Notes: generated by a model not told the origin, from the letters alone. A stretch of 64,000 nucleotides of DNA from Caryophanales bacterium UBA5026 (GCA_002416285.1 DICM01000020.1:1-64000); one strand, 5' to 3'; positions 26,395 to 35,799 are shown, counted from the first letter of the stretch. Made by a program: numbers and translations.

Positions 26395-27690
26395 ATGAAA
26401 AAAAGTAAATTTATTCAATCGACGATTATTCTGATGTTAGGTGGTTTTATAACGAAAATTCTAGGGATGGTTATTAAAATCATAATGACCCGTTTTTTGG
26501 GCGCAGAAGGAATCGGTGTATATATGTTGATTTCACCAACCTTCTCCTTATTTATCGCCCTGGCTCAGTTAGGTTTTCCAGTAGCAATTTCTAAGTTAGT
26601 TGCTGAAGATAGAAGAAATAATAAGAATTTAGTATTTTCTGTCATACCAATTTCTCTTATTATGAATCTTGTATTAATGCTTATTTTAATTATCGGAGGA
26701 AGGATTATAACAGATGTTTTCTTACATGAGCCGAGAACCTATCTAGGAATTATCTCAATCGGATTTGTTTTACCTTTCATTAGTATTTCTTCTATCTTAC
26801 GAGGTTATTTTTTTGGGAAAGAAAAGATGTTTCCACATGTGCTTTCCAATGTGTTAGAGGATATTGTAAGACTGATATTGATTTTTCTTTTCTTACCTTA
26901 TTTTCTTACAAAAGGTATCGAAATCACAGTCGCATTCTTAATTCTTTCTAATATCTTAAGTGAACTTACTTCGATCTTAGTTTTCTTTTTCTTCTTACCA
27001 AAAGGCTTTAAAATAGAAAAAAAAGACTTTATTGTTCAGAAACAAAATATGAAAGATATTTTAGGAATCAGTATTCCTACAACAGGTAGTAGATTAATTG
27101 GAAATATCGGTTACTTTTTAGAGCCAATTATTTTAACTTCAACTTTGCTCGCAATAGGTTATTCCAATTCTTTTATTGTAAAGGAGTACGGCATCATAAG
27201 TGGTTATGTATTACCATTGCTTCTTTTACCATCTTTTTTTACGATGGCAATTTCACAAGCATTAATTCCTGTCGTCAGTAAATCTTACAGTCGAGGAAAT
27301 AAAATTCATACCAAGAAAAAAATTAATCAAGCAATCTTTTTTTCCTTATTAATCGGCATTCCAATCACCATTTGTTTTGAATTATTCCCTGAGTTTTTCT
27401 TATATTTTTTATATCATTCTATTGATGGAGTCGAGTATCTAAAAATACTTGCACCAATCTGTATTTTTCATTATGTTCAAGCACCACTCACAAGTGCCCT
27501 ACAAGCAATGGGGGAAGCGAAGGTTGCTATGAATGGAACGATACTTGGGGTTGTTTCTAGAACGGCTCTGCTCTTTATATGCAGTCTTATGAAAATTGGT
27601 CTATGGGGGCTAGTTATTGCGACAAGTGTAAACATCCTACTAGTAACAGTTCATCAAGGGAAACATGTAAAAAGAATACTAAAAACTTAG
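26395..27690 (+). CDS. SpoVB-like polysaccharide/lipid II flippase (MVF superfamily)
   Basis: A 431-residue polytopic membrane protein (about 12-13 segments) of the MATE/MVF group that includes SpoVB and MurJ. It begins MKKSKFIQSTIILMLGGFITK and carries TRFLGAEGIGVYMLISPTF, close to SpoVB. At 431 residues it is shorter than Bacillus SpoVB (518), apparently missing terminal membrane segments. AAAGGAG lies ahead of this ATG; a TTG 15 bases upstream is in frame but poorly placed. It is divergent from comN, matching the Bacillus neighbourhood. A peptidoglycan-precursor flippase role is as likely as sporulation. Confidence 0.82.
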   Translation: MKKSKFIQSTIILMLGGFITKILGMVIKIIMTRFLGAEGIGVYMLISPTFSLFIALAQLGFPVAISKLVAEDRRNNKNLVFSVIPISLIMNLVLMLILIIGGRIITDVFLHEPRTYLGIISIGFVLPFISISSILRGYFFGKEKMFPHVLSNVLEDIVRLILIFLFLPYFLTKGIEITVAFLILSNILSELTSILVFFFFLPKGFKIEKKDFIVQKQNMKDILGISIPTTGSRLIGNIGYFLEPIILTSTLLAIGYSNSFIVKEYGIISGYVLPLLLLPSFFTMAISQALIPVVSKSYSRGNKIHTKKKINQAIFFSLLIGIPITICFELFPEFFLYFLYHSIDGVEYLKILAPICIFHYVQAPLTSALQAMGEAKVAMNGTILGVVSRTALLFICSLMKIGLWGLVIATSVNILLVTVHQGKHVKRILKT

Positions 27691-27700
27691 TATTCTCTAT
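27665..27700. terminator. Bidirectional terminator between convergent genes
   Basis: AGAATACTAA (27673-27682), a 4-base loop, TTAGTATTCT (27687-27696). On the minus strand it is followed by TTTTAC. It overlaps the stop codon of the spoVB-like gene and serves the convergent lysozyme-fold gene too. Confidence 0.7.
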
Positions 27701-28674
27701 TTTGTCGTTGCTAGCTTGACTTCATCAAGATAATTTGTTGAATTACTATAGGCATAGTAATCTTGATTCACAATATTATAAAAATGACGAACTCCCGTTA
27801 ACCAATTTTGATTTAAATTATTAGGATCATTCAAAGCTCCAATCGGTGCATAAATTGGTTGCATCTGAGCTAAAAAATTGGAATCTGTTGGATTGAAATT
27901 TTCATCAATTACATAGCGATAGATATGATTCATAACAGCAGTAATCGTTGCCTCCTCACGATTTGAAAAAGTGAGCAAAGAGCCATTCGTTCCTGTGATA
28001 CCATAACCATTATTAAAATCCATATATTGAGTACTTGTTTTGATGTGAGATTCATGAAGAAAAATAGAAAGTACAATTTCTTTTGGAATCATATTACCAA
28101 AAACCTCACAAGTATGAGCAATTAAGTCCTCATCTAATTGATCTGTTGTATATTGATAATCATAAAAAATAGCTTCCTTCGTATAACCATATTTATCTGG
28201 TCTTTCTTTTAAAGATTTTACAAAAGCAATAATCCCCGCTTCCAGATTAGAAAACACTCTTTCTTGCCCTCGAACTGTAGTTCCTGGAATGTTGAAACTA
28301 TTCTTAAATGAATCAGATTTTATATGTGATTGAGCAATTGAATTGGCAATTTCATAATTGACATTAAAAACCTTACAATAATGATTTATTAATGCTTCAA
28401 TAGACTCGTCCACTACAACGATCGTTCCTTGAGTACCATCGCTTCGATTATAAGATAAAATATCTGTAACGACTCCTGTATCCATAGTTTTCTCGTCCAT
28501 CTGATAATTGATATTCATCGAATGTTCCAGTTCCTTAGAATTAATATATAAAGTACCCTCTACTACATTTGAATTCTTTTCAAGTTTTACCGTTCCCAAT
28601 TCTGTATACAACTGAGATAGACATAAAATGATCCCACCTGCAATTACAATTGGTTTTATTCTAACATAATTCAT
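27697..28674 (-). CDS. Exported lysozyme-fold (glucosaminidase-like) protein
   Basis: A 325-residue protein with an N-terminal hydrophobic signal/anchor (~7-24). The second half carries IPKEIVLSIFLHESHIKTS, where the Glu is placed like a lysozyme catalytic acid, and a segment YAPIGALNDPNNLNQNWL reminiscent of exported N-acetylglucosaminidase domains of Bacilli. The first third is unassigned. It probably cleaves peptidoglycan, but family membership is inference. TAGGTGGTAGT precedes the chosen ATG; the frame extends six codons further. Confidence 0.65.
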   Translation of the reverse strand: MNYVRIKPIVIAGGIILCLSQLYTELGTVKLEKNSNVVEGTLYINSKELEHSMNINYQMDEKTMDTGVVTDILSYNRSDGTQGTIVVVDESIEALINHYCKVFNVNYEIANSIAQSHIKSDSFKNSFNIPGTTVRGQERVFSNLEAGIIAFVKSLKERPDKYGYTKEAIFYDYQYTTDQLDEDLIAHTCEVFGNMIPKEIVLSIFLHESHIKTSTQYMDFNNGYGITGTNGSLLTFSNREEATITAVMNHIYRYVIDENFNPTDSNFLAQMQPIYAPIGALNDPNNLNQNWLTGVRHFYNIVNQDYYAYSNSTNYLDEVKLATTK

Positions 28675-28714
28675 ACTACCACCTAATAACATTGTACATG
28701 AAAAAGAAACAGAT

Positions 28715-28747
28715 TCAAGAAAAAAATCAATTTTTCTTGATTTTTTC
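28715..28747 (+). terminator. Plus-strand terminator-like hairpin without an obvious client gene
   Basis: TCAAGAAAAA / TTTTTCTTGA (10 bp, 6-base loop) followed by TTTTTT on the plus strand. No plus-strand gene ends here; it lies in the 5' region of a minus-strand gene and could block antisense read-through. Confidence 0.5.
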
Positions 28748-28787
28748 CTTTTTACACTGTTTTTATCAATTTTGATTTTTATTTGAA

Positions 28788-28818
28788 GTTATAAAGAAAA
28801 ACTGGTCTGCACCAGTTT
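28788..28818 (-). terminator. Terminator of the nfeD-SPFH operon
   Basis: Minus strand: AAACTGGT / ACCAGTTT with a 4-base loop, then TTCTTTAT. It overlaps the SPFH stop codon. Confidence 0.75.
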
Positions 28819-29704
28819 ATTTCTTATCATTCAGCATTTCTTTAATTGTTGTTCCAATTGTTGCTATATTTTGTAAATCAGATGGAACAATAATCTTTGT
28901 AGCTTCTCCTTGAGCAATCTCTTTTAATGCCTCAAAGCCTTTTAAAGTTAAAACAGATTCATCAGGTTTTGCTTCCTTAATTAAACGAATCGCATCAGCT
29001 TCAGCTTGTTTCATTGTAATAAGTGCCTCAGCTTCTCCTTCGGCAATACGGATTTGGGCTTCTTTTTTTGCTTCTGCTCTTAAAATAGCACTCTCTTTTT
29101 CTCCTTCGGCAATTAAAATACTAGATTTTTTCTCACCCTCTGCTTGAAGAATTTTTTCACGACGTTCTCTTTCGGCACGCATTTGTTTTTCCATTGCTTC
29201 TTGAATATCGCGTGGTGGTAAAATATTTTTTACTTCAACACGAGTTACTTTAATTCCCCAAGGATCTGTTGCTTCATCCAATATAGCACGCATCTTAGTA
29301 TTAATAACATCTCTTGAAGTTAGTGTTTGATCAAGTTCTAATTCACCAATCAAATTACGAAGTGTTGTTGCAGTTAAATTTTCGATTGCATTTAAAGGAT
29401 TTTCTACCCCATAAGTATATAATTTCGCATCTGTAATTTGAAAATATACCACAGTATCTATCTGCATTGTTACATTATCCTTTGTAATTACTGGTTGTGG
29501 TGCGAAATCTTTTACAATTTCCTTTAATGTAACACTATTTGAAATACGATCTATAAATGGTATTTTAACATGTAATCCATTCTCCCAAGTTTTAAAATAA
29601 GAACCTAATCGTTCAATAACATATGATCTCGCTTGTGGTACAATTTTCACATTTGGTACAATTAAAACCACAGCTAAAACCAAAATAATAATAAAAATTT
29701 CCAT
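28817..29704 (-). CDS. SPFH/band-7 domain protein (stomatin/QmcA-like)
   Basis: A 295-residue membrane-anchored protein: N-terminal membrane segment (~2-20), band-7 domain (~22-180, with IVPQARSYVIERLGSYFKTW and LEVEL-type block VTRVEVKNILPPRDIQEAM), then a long Ala/Glu-rich coiled coil (~175-260) made of repeats such as AEGEKESAILRAEAKKEAQI. Such proteins form membrane microdomain scaffolds. It follows the NfeD gene by three bases, the classic NfeD-SPFH pair. Confidence 0.92.
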   Translation of the reverse strand: MEIFIIILVLAVVLIVPNVKIVPQARSYVIERLGSYFKTWENGLHVKIPFIDRISNSVTLKEIVKDFAPQPVITKDNVTMQIDTVVYFQITDAKLYTYGVENPLNAIENLTATTLRNLIGELELDQTLTSRDVINTKMRAILDEATDPWGIKVTRVEVKNILPPRDIQEAMEKQMRAERERREKILQAEGEKKSSILIAEGEKESAILRAEAKKEAQIRIAEGEAEALITMKQAEADAIRLIKEAKPDESVLTLKGFEALKEIAQGEATKIIVPSDLQNIATIGTTIKEMLNDKK

Positions 29705-29707
29705 AAT

Positions 29708-30127
29708 CTATCCCTCCAAAATACTTACCTTTACTTTTACACCTGAAATCTCATCGATTCGTACTAAGGTGCCAGTTTCTATCATTGTTTTTGCAATCGC
29801 TGTCCAGCGTTTACCATCTACTTTTACTTCTCCTGGTTCAAATGGCTGTATCGTCTCTGTCACAACGCCTTCCATTCCAATAATTCGATCTAAATTTGTT
29901 CGAACTGATTTCACTTTTAATTTCTTTGTTAAAAGAGGTTTTGTTAAAATCATCAAAATAACACCTAAAATGGAAAACAACCCAAATTGTAAAAGAAATG
30001 AATCTGTAAAAATAGAAATAATTAAAGCGATTATTCCGCTAAGTACAAACCAAATTGTTGTTAAATTAATTGTTAAACACTCAATAATTGCCAGTATTAT
30101 CACAATTCCTAACCATATATATGCCAT
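29708..30127 (-). CDS. NfeD family protein
   Basis: A 139-residue protein with hydrophobic segments in the first ~75 residues and a C-terminal OB-fold domain (~80-138, GMEGVVTETIQPFEPGEVKVDGKRW split here by its VTE turn). NfeD proteins partner with the SPFH protein encoded immediately downstream. This is the short form, lacking the ClpP-like protease domain. AGGAGGTAGGT precedes the ATG. Confidence 0.9.
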   Translation of the reverse strand: MAYIWLGIVIILAIIECLTINLTTIWFVLSGIIALIISIFTDSFLLQFGLFSILGVILMILTKPLLTKKLKVKSVRTNLDRIIGMEGVVTETIQPFEPGEVKVDGKRWTAIAKTMIETGTLVRIDEISGVKVKVSILEG

Positions 30128-30169
30128 ACCTACCTCCTACTTGAAGTATACTATATAGAACGACAAAAT

Positions 30170-30200
30170 ACAACAAAAAAGGAAAGGATTATTTTCCTTT
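30170..30200 (-). terminator. Terminator of the 775-aa protein operon
   Basis: Minus strand: AAAGGAAA / TTTCCTTT with a 7-base loop, followed by TTTG. It overlaps the stop codon. Confidence 0.7.
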
Positions 30201-32516
30201 TCCCATTGTTTGTTCCTGTTCCATATTTACCTGAACTATTTCACCAGTTAATTTTTTTTTAGCATCAATATAATAGCTCTCCTTTGTTGGAGGAATCACA
30301 TTAATGTTTTTATAGAATCCAACTACAGTCGTATAAGCAATATCAAATGCAGTATCAGCTACTACTTTGTCGAATTCAGTTGTGCTAACTTTACTTTCAG
30401 TGTCAGATAATTGATTTTTTAATGAACGAATTTCTTTTGCTTGTTCAAATTGTTTTGATTTCTCTACAGTAATTGAACGAGTAGTATCATTAACTTTTCG
30501 TTCCATTTCAGCTATTTTTCTATCTTTTTCAGCTAATTTAGTTTCTGTAGAATATCTTACCTGTCGAACTTCATTTCTTAAACTAGCACTTTCGTCCTTC
30601 AATTTTGCATTTGCTGTTTCTAACAAATTCACTTCTTTTCGTGCTTCTGTTCCATAAAAATATTGCATATCACCAAGAAGAGACGTCATAACTTCTACCA
30701 CTTTTGTAACCTTATTTGTCATATTATTTTTTATGTGGCTAGGTGCATCTTGAGGTATTATAGCAGATAAAAATGATTCTAAATTAAATGTCACATTTTG
30801 TTGTGTTGGATCATTACCAGTCATATTATCTTTTATTGTATCAATTGGTTGTACCGTTGTTTGTTCCATATTCACATCCTTTATTTCAGAGGACATCTTT
30901 TGTGGTTGTATATCATTTAAAATATTGTCATCAGCTTGACCTTGCTCTAAAGTATGAGCAACCTCAATGTTTTCAATTGTTTCATTTGCATTTACCATAG
31001 ATTCTTCCTCTTTAGTTTCTGAAGGAACACTACTATCATTCTTATGCTCCTCTTCCTCTTTTAAAATTCTAATAGCATCTGTTAGATCATCAACAATAAT
31101 ACTTGTCCCACTATTTTCAGATATCATTTTTTTATTACTGATTACATTTTTATCTAAAATATTACTATCTTCTAGAAATTGGGTATGATTCTCGACTAAA
31201 AAAGTTAATAAAGCAGAAAATTTTCCTTTACCATTTAATTCCTTATAATGTTCTTCCCACTTATCCACAAAATTATCACAGAATTGTGTTGCCACAATAA
31301 ATCTATTTTGTAGTTCTATATTATTCTCTTTTTCAATTGATTCAGCATCTTTTTTATATTCTTTACTTGCACGCAATTCAGGCAAATTTTCTTCGCGAAG
31401 TTTTAAATGTTGCAAATAAATCTTTGTAGCGATTTGAATATGATCATCTGTATTATGATCTTTACACCACTGCTCTAAGAAATTATCCTCTTTTTCTAAT
31501 TCTTTTTTTAAATCAGCAATAAGACTTTTAGCCATATCAGAATCAATTTCAGTAAGGATAGGATGTGTCTGTAAATAAATAGTCATTAAAACCATATCAA
31601 AATAGGCATTTGCATTTGCTTTTGAAATATTTTCATCCAAAGAGATAGGAAATAAATTTTTCAAACCTCCTTTTTTAGCAAATTGATTATACTTTGTGAT
31701 TGCTAATAAAAATCCTGTATTATCCTGCGTTTTATCTTCTGCTTTTTCTTGCCCCAAAAATGTTTCAGTTTCTAAATCTTCCATATATTTTTCTGTAGCA
31801 GTTATAAAAACCTTGGTATTGATAAAATTTTTTACAGCACCAGATAATCTTGTTTTTCCTGTTGTATCATCTTTGATAATTCCCTCATCACCGTCGGCTT
31901 GTAATTTATAAAATTCAGTTATAGCCATTTGGTATGCCATACTTTCTATAGGATAGTCGAAACTGTCCAATTTGTATAATCCTGTTTCAATATCCTCATA
32001 TGCCATTTGAACGCCATCATATACAGCTTTTGCGAACTTATGTGACTTTCTTTTTAATGAAATATTGGTAAAAAAATCTAAAGAAACCTTTGAATTAGAT
32101 TGCAATTTTTTGTACTCTTCTTTTGCAATCACTTCTGCAAAACTCTTGATAGCATAAGAATCATATTTTGTTTTTAATCGATTAATAGTTGCTTCTTTAG
32201 CTATAAGAGGAATGGAACTAAATCGATCTGTTGGATCATCCACCACATTACTTTCCATATCTTTTTTTTCATCAATTTGTTGCTCTATTTCACTAGCAAG
32301 TTCTTCTCTATCGGCAAAGTCAGCGTTATATTTATCAATTTTTTCTTGACTAGAATCTATCAGTTTTTCCAAACTTAAACTTAAGAGATTATTAACTCCC
32401 GGTATTTTACTACGAATAGCATCAGAAATATTCTTAAGAGCTTCTCCGTTTACTTTCGTTTTTGTATCACTTACAATTTTCTTTAATTGCTCAACTACAA
32501 TCTCTATTCTATTCAT
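30189..32516 (-). CDS. Large cytoplasmic coiled-coil protein of unknown function
   Basis: A 775-residue protein with no signal peptide and no membrane segment. Residues ~1-480 are helical and charged; ~485-570 is a low-complexity Glu/Asn/Gln/Thr-rich linker; ~570-610 is a short conserved-looking patch (FNLESFLSAIIPQDAPSHI); ~615-715 is a strong coiled coil (ANAKLKDESASLRNEVRQV and on); the end is a compact domain with FDIAYTTVVGFYKNINVIPP. I recognise no family. The length and layout suggest a scaffold or cytoskeletal-like role, which is a guess. It overlaps the upstream DUF1292-like gene by 8 bp, so the two are translationally coupled. Confidence 0.75.
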   Translation of the reverse strand: MNRIEIVVEQLKKIVSDTKTKVNGEALKNISDAIRSKIPGVNNLLSLSLEKLIDSSQEKIDKYNADFADREELASEIEQQIDEKKDMESNVVDDPTDRFSSIPLIAKEATINRLKTKYDSYAIKSFAEVIAKEEYKKLQSNSKVSLDFFTNISLKRKSHKFAKAVYDGVQMAYEDIETGLYKLDSFDYPIESMAYQMAITEFYKLQADGDEGIIKDDTTGKTRLSGAVKNFINTKVFITATEKYMEDLETETFLGQEKAEDKTQDNTGFLLAITKYNQFAKKGGLKNLFPISLDENISKANANAYFDMVLMTIYLQTHPILTEIDSDMAKSLIADLKKELEKEDNFLEQWCKDHNTDDHIQIATKIYLQHLKLREENLPELRASKEYKKDAESIEKENNIELQNRFIVATQFCDNFVDKWEEHYKELNGKGKFSALLTFLVENHTQFLEDSNILDKNVISNKKMISENSGTSIIVDDLTDAIRILKEEEEHKNDSSVPSETKEEESMVNANETIENIEVAHTLEQGQADDNILNDIQPQKMSSEIKDVNMEQTTVQPIDTIKDNMTGNDPTQQNVTFNLESFLSAIIPQDAPSHIKNNMTNKVTKVVEVMTSLLGDMQYFYGTEARKEVNLLETANAKLKDESASLRNEVRQVRYSTETKLAEKDRKIAEMERKVNDTTRSITVEKSKQFEQAKEIRSLKNQLSDTESKVSTTEFDKVVADTAFDIAYTTVVGFYKNINVIPPTKESYYIDAKKKLTGEIVQVNMEQEQTMGKGK

Positions 32517-32799
32517 CTTCTACCTTTCTCCCCTCACGTACAGCATCTCGCATTGTTTCCTTAACACGATTCCACTCAGTTTGATCTTCAATTTTAAGAA
32601 TTTCAACATTCTTATTATCTACTTCATGATAAATACCAGAATGAACTATATACATCCCATTTTTATCTTTTTCATTAAACGTATAAACGATATATTTACG
32701 TTCAGGATTTTCTTCATAACTAAAAAACATTAATACTTCTGCTTCTACTTCATCACCATCATCGGTTACAAAAGTAATCATTGGTTTAAATTCTTTCAT
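32509..32799 (-). CDS. DUF1292-like small protein
   Basis: A 96-residue acidic protein with the DUF1292-like pattern MITFVTDDGDEVEAEVLMFF followed by a beta-rich segment (ERKYIVYTFNEKDKNG). The function of the family is unknown. GGGGATGA precedes the ATG. The 8-bp overlap with the 775-residue coiled-coil gene suggests the two products act together; elsewhere in Bacillota DUF1292 genes lie beside the mreB-unrelated yrrK cluster, so this setting is different. Confidence 0.65.
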   Translation of the reverse strand: MKEFKPMITFVTDDGDEVEAEVLMFFSYEENPERKYIVYTFNEKDKNGMYIVHSGIYHEVDNKNVEILKIEDQTEWNRVKETMRDAVREGRKVEDE

Positions 32800-32891
32800 A
32801 ATTTCATCCCCTACCTACTGTTTATAGACAAATTATAGCATATTTCCCTATTTGTAGCAATCTTTTTTCTTAACTTTCTTGGAAAATAAAG

Positions 32892-32922
32892 GCAAAATAA
32901 AAAAGTTACCGAAGTAACTTTT
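32892..32922 (-). terminator. Terminator of the YfcC-like permease gene
   Basis: Minus strand: AAAAGTTAC / GTAACTTTT closed by a very stable C(TTCG)G tetraloop, then TTATTTTG. It overlaps the stop codon. Confidence 0.85.
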
Positions 32923-34396
32923 ACACTAATAGCATTGCAAGAATTAAAATAATTAAAATTGCGATAAATGCCATTAATAAATATTTCCAAATATTCTTTA
33001 ACCATTCAGTATAAGAAATATTTAAATATTTAAGACCTGCAACTAAGATAACACTTGTTGGTGCAACTAACATAACAAGTCCATGAATACTTTGATAAAT
33101 TAAACCAATTAAAGTAGTGTCTTTGTATAATGATGAAAGTTGTGAAGTTAGTGAATTAATCAAATATGGGAAGTCATTAAAGAATAGACCACCAATTAGT
33201 GCGATTAATCCATTCATCAAAACATTCACAAAATTTCCTAAATCATAAGTTTTAGTCCATCCTAATATTCCATTTGCAACGGTATTGAAATAAGTACTAC
33301 CACTTGAATCACTATTCATTAATAAGAAAATGATAGAAGCAATCATTACATAGAATGCTACTGGGAGCATCTCTTTCATACCATCGATGAAAGAACGAAC
33401 CATATCTTTGAATTTTACATTGTAAATCCATCCAATTAAGAAACTTGTTACAATTAATAAAACTGCAAATTCATAATTTGTCCAAAATCCAAGTGGATCA
33501 ATACTACCTAGAATATTTTTGAAAATTGCAGTATTACCGATTGTGAAATCAGTAATTGCTTCATGAATGTTATTGAAGAATGTGAATTTAGCATTTACAT
33601 TCGCCCAATTATACATTCCTATTAAAGTAAGAACGAACATTAATCCAAAAATAATTAACATTGGTACGATACTTTTTTTGCTTTTTTCCTTTACTTCTAA
33701 GAATGGAATTTCTTGTTTTTCAGAAACAATAGTTTCCTCTTTTTCTTTTTTACCTTTTTTCTTTGAAATTTCTCCTTTTATCATTTTAGCAGATTTCAAA
33801 GTTACAAAAATAAGAAGTCCTACTACTAAAACAAATAATCCTAGACGATAACCAATCATCTTATTAATATCTGTTCCAAAGAAATAAGAAATGTAACCAT
33901 TGATATTAAACCCATAAGTTGAAGCCATATTACCAACTAAGATAGCACCAATTGTCGATAATAAAGCTGTTATCTTTCCATAACCTAATAGTAAGATTAC
34001 AGCAACAAAGAATGGAACTAATACAAACATTGGTAAAGTCAGAGCTGTTAAACTAGTTAAAATACTAAACACAAGAATAGAAATAACTAGAAAACTTTTC
34101 TCTTTTCCTTTGAACTTTTTCGCAATTCTTGAAACAAAAGCTCCATATGCCTCTGTTTTATTTAATACTCCATAAAGTCCTCCAATAAGAAGAATAACAA
34201 GAGCATTAAGAACAAATACACTACTTGTAAGTGTTACAATTGGATATCTTAATATATCGAAGATTCCAAGTGGAGATGTAGAACCTTTTGTAAAACTACC
34301 ACTTGAAAAATATCCAGTTGGAACGATCCAGCTTAATACGATATAAACTAAAAAGAAAATACCAATTGCTTTTAGTAAATCATTTTTCTTTTTCAT
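32921..34396 (-). CDS. YfcC-like membrane permease
   Basis: A 491-residue integral membrane protein with about 11-12 membrane segments and a cytoplasmic loop rich in Lys/Glu (~205-245). The pattern matches the YfcC/DcuC-like (ion transporter superfamily) permeases: an early IVPTGYFSSG, then the gated core TLPMFVLVPFFVAVILLLGYG and a mirrored second half. Substrates of the family include C4-dicarboxylates, basic amino acids or peptides; none can be chosen from the sequence. Monocistronic, with GGAGG ahead of the start and a UUCG terminator. Confidence 0.8.
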   Translation of the reverse strand: MKKKNDLLKAIGIFFLVYIVLSWIVPTGYFSSGSFTKGSTSPLGIFDILRYPIVTLTSSVFVLNALVILLIGGLYGVLNKTEAYGAFVSRIAKKFKGKEKSFLVISILVFSILTSLTALTLPMFVLVPFFVAVILLLGYGKITALLSTIGAILVGNMASTYGFNINGYISYFFGTDINKMIGYRLGLFVLVVGLLIFVTLKSAKMIKGEISKKKGKKEKEETIVSEKQEIPFLEVKEKSKKSIVPMLIIFGLMFVLTLIGMYNWANVNAKFTFFNNIHEAITDFTIGNTAIFKNILGSIDPLGFWTNYEFAVLLIVTSFLIGWIYNVKFKDMVRSFIDGMKEMLPVAFYVMIASIIFLLMNSDSSGSTYFNTVANGILGWTKTYDLGNFVNVLMNGLIALIGGLFFNDFPYLINSLTSQLSSLYKDTTLIGLIYQSIHGLVMLVAPTSVILVAGLKYLNISYTEWLKNIWKYLLMAFIAILIILILAMLLV

Positions 34397-34524
34397 TATT
34401 TAACCTCCACTATAATTATAGCAAATATTAATGAATATAGAAAGAATTTCGTTCTTTTTTCACTATTTTTTCACAAATTCTGGAAAAAAGGTAAAAATAA
34501 GGTATAATTGGTGGAGGTGATTAC

Positions 34525-35799
34525 ATGAATCTATTTCAATATAAGAGTGAAAACAAACGCTACTATACCCTAGATAATTTCTATAAACATACCTTTGGAG
34601 AAAAAGTATTTAAAGTCAGTTTAAATGCTGGATTTACTTGCCCAAATATCGATGGTACAGTTGGGAGAGGTGGTTGTATTTACTGTTCACCTTCCGGTAG
34701 TGGTGATTTCGCTGGTAATCTAAAAGATGGTTTAGTAAAACAATTTAACTCTGTTAAAGAAGTTCTTCATAAAAAATGGCCAAACGCAAAATATATTGGT
34801 TACTTTCAGGCTCATACGAATACCTATGCGCCTCTTGAAATCTTAAAATCATATTATGAAACAATTTTAAATCAACCCAATGTGGTTGGTCTTGCAATTG
34901 CGACGAGACCCGATGCAATTACGGATGAATGCATGAACTATTTAGAAGCATTAAGTAAGAAAACCTTTTTAACAATTGAATTAGGATTGCAAACAATCCA
35001 TGCCGAAACATCGAATCTTATTAATCGCTGTCACGATTTAGATACTTTTCATAGCTGTGTGATAGAACTTAGAAAAAGAAATATCAATGTTGTTGTTCAT
35101 ATCATTAATGGTCTTCCTTACGAAACGAAAACCATGATGTATGAAACTGTCAAATATTTAAATAAACTAGACATTCAAGGGATTAAAATTCATATGCTCC
35201 ATATTTTAAAACATACTAAATTAGGAATATTATATAAAAAAAATCCTTTTCCTGTACTCTCAAAAGAAGACTATATTCAAATCGTTTGCAATCAATTAGA
35301 ACTTTTAAGACCAGAAATTGTAATTCATAGAATTACGGGAGATCCAGATCCAATCGAACTAATTGAACCATCATGGTTAACCAAAAAGTTTGGTGTACTA
35401 AATGCGATTGATCAAGAATTAGAAAAAAGAAAAACATATCAAGGATTTCAATTATCGATTGAGCACCCATTAAAACGATTAATTGCAATAATATTAAGAG
35501 AAAGTGATGTTGTATTGAATCAAAATGAGCTTTATGAAGGTTTTATAAAGACGATTACAAAAAAAGAATCATTAACAGCAATAAATAATTCTTATTTTGG
35601 AAAGCTAAGTCTCATTCTCTTAATGAATAAAAATTATAAAGAATATCTTCCCTATTTAAATAAAAAAGGAATGATTCTAATTTTATCAAATGAAAAACAA
35701 GATTTAACAGAGATAGGATATGATATTACATGTTATCATACAGAAGATATAAACTATCTATATTGCATTCAAAAGAAACAAAAAGCTAGTGTTAACTAG
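34525..35799 (+). CDS. TIGR01212-family radical SAM protein (YhcC/YtqA-like) with C-terminal extension
   Basis: A 424-residue radical SAM enzyme. The iron-sulfur cluster cysteines are Cys39, Cys51 and Cys54 in FTCPNIDGTVGRGGCIYC, the family's own spacing. The core resembles YhcC (E. coli) and YtqA (Bacillus), about 310-320 residues; here ~105 extra residues follow, which I do not recognise. The substrate of the family is unproven. TATAAT at 34503-34508 lies only a few bases before the GGAGGTGA Shine-Dalgarno, so the leader must be very short. The C-terminus is encoded in the shared terminator with the convergent gene. Confidence 0.9.
   Translation: MNLFQYKSENKRYYTLDNFYKHTFGEKVFKVSLNAGFTCPNIDGTVGRGGCIYCSPSGSGDFAGNLKDGLVKQFNSVKEVLHKKWPNAKYIGYFQAHTNTYAPLEILKSYYETILNQPNVVGLAIATRPDAITDECMNYLEALSKKTFLTIELGLQTIHAETSNLINRCHDLDTFHSCVIELRKRNINVVVHIINGLPYETKTMMYETVKYLNKLDIQGIKIHMLHILKHTKLGILYKKNPFPVLSKEDYIQIVCNQLELLRPEIVIHRITGDPDPIELIEPSWLTKKFGVLNAIDQELEKRKTYQGFQLSIEHPLKRLIAIILRESDVVLNQNELYEGFIKTITKKESLTAINNSYFGKLSLILLMNKNYKEYLPYLNKKGMILILSNEKQDLTEIGYDITCYHTEDINYLYCIQKKQKASVN

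Noticed and set aside
32811..33005. 64-residue minus-strand open frame
   Set aside because: It overlaps the end of the YfcC-like permease in another frame and runs through its terminator.
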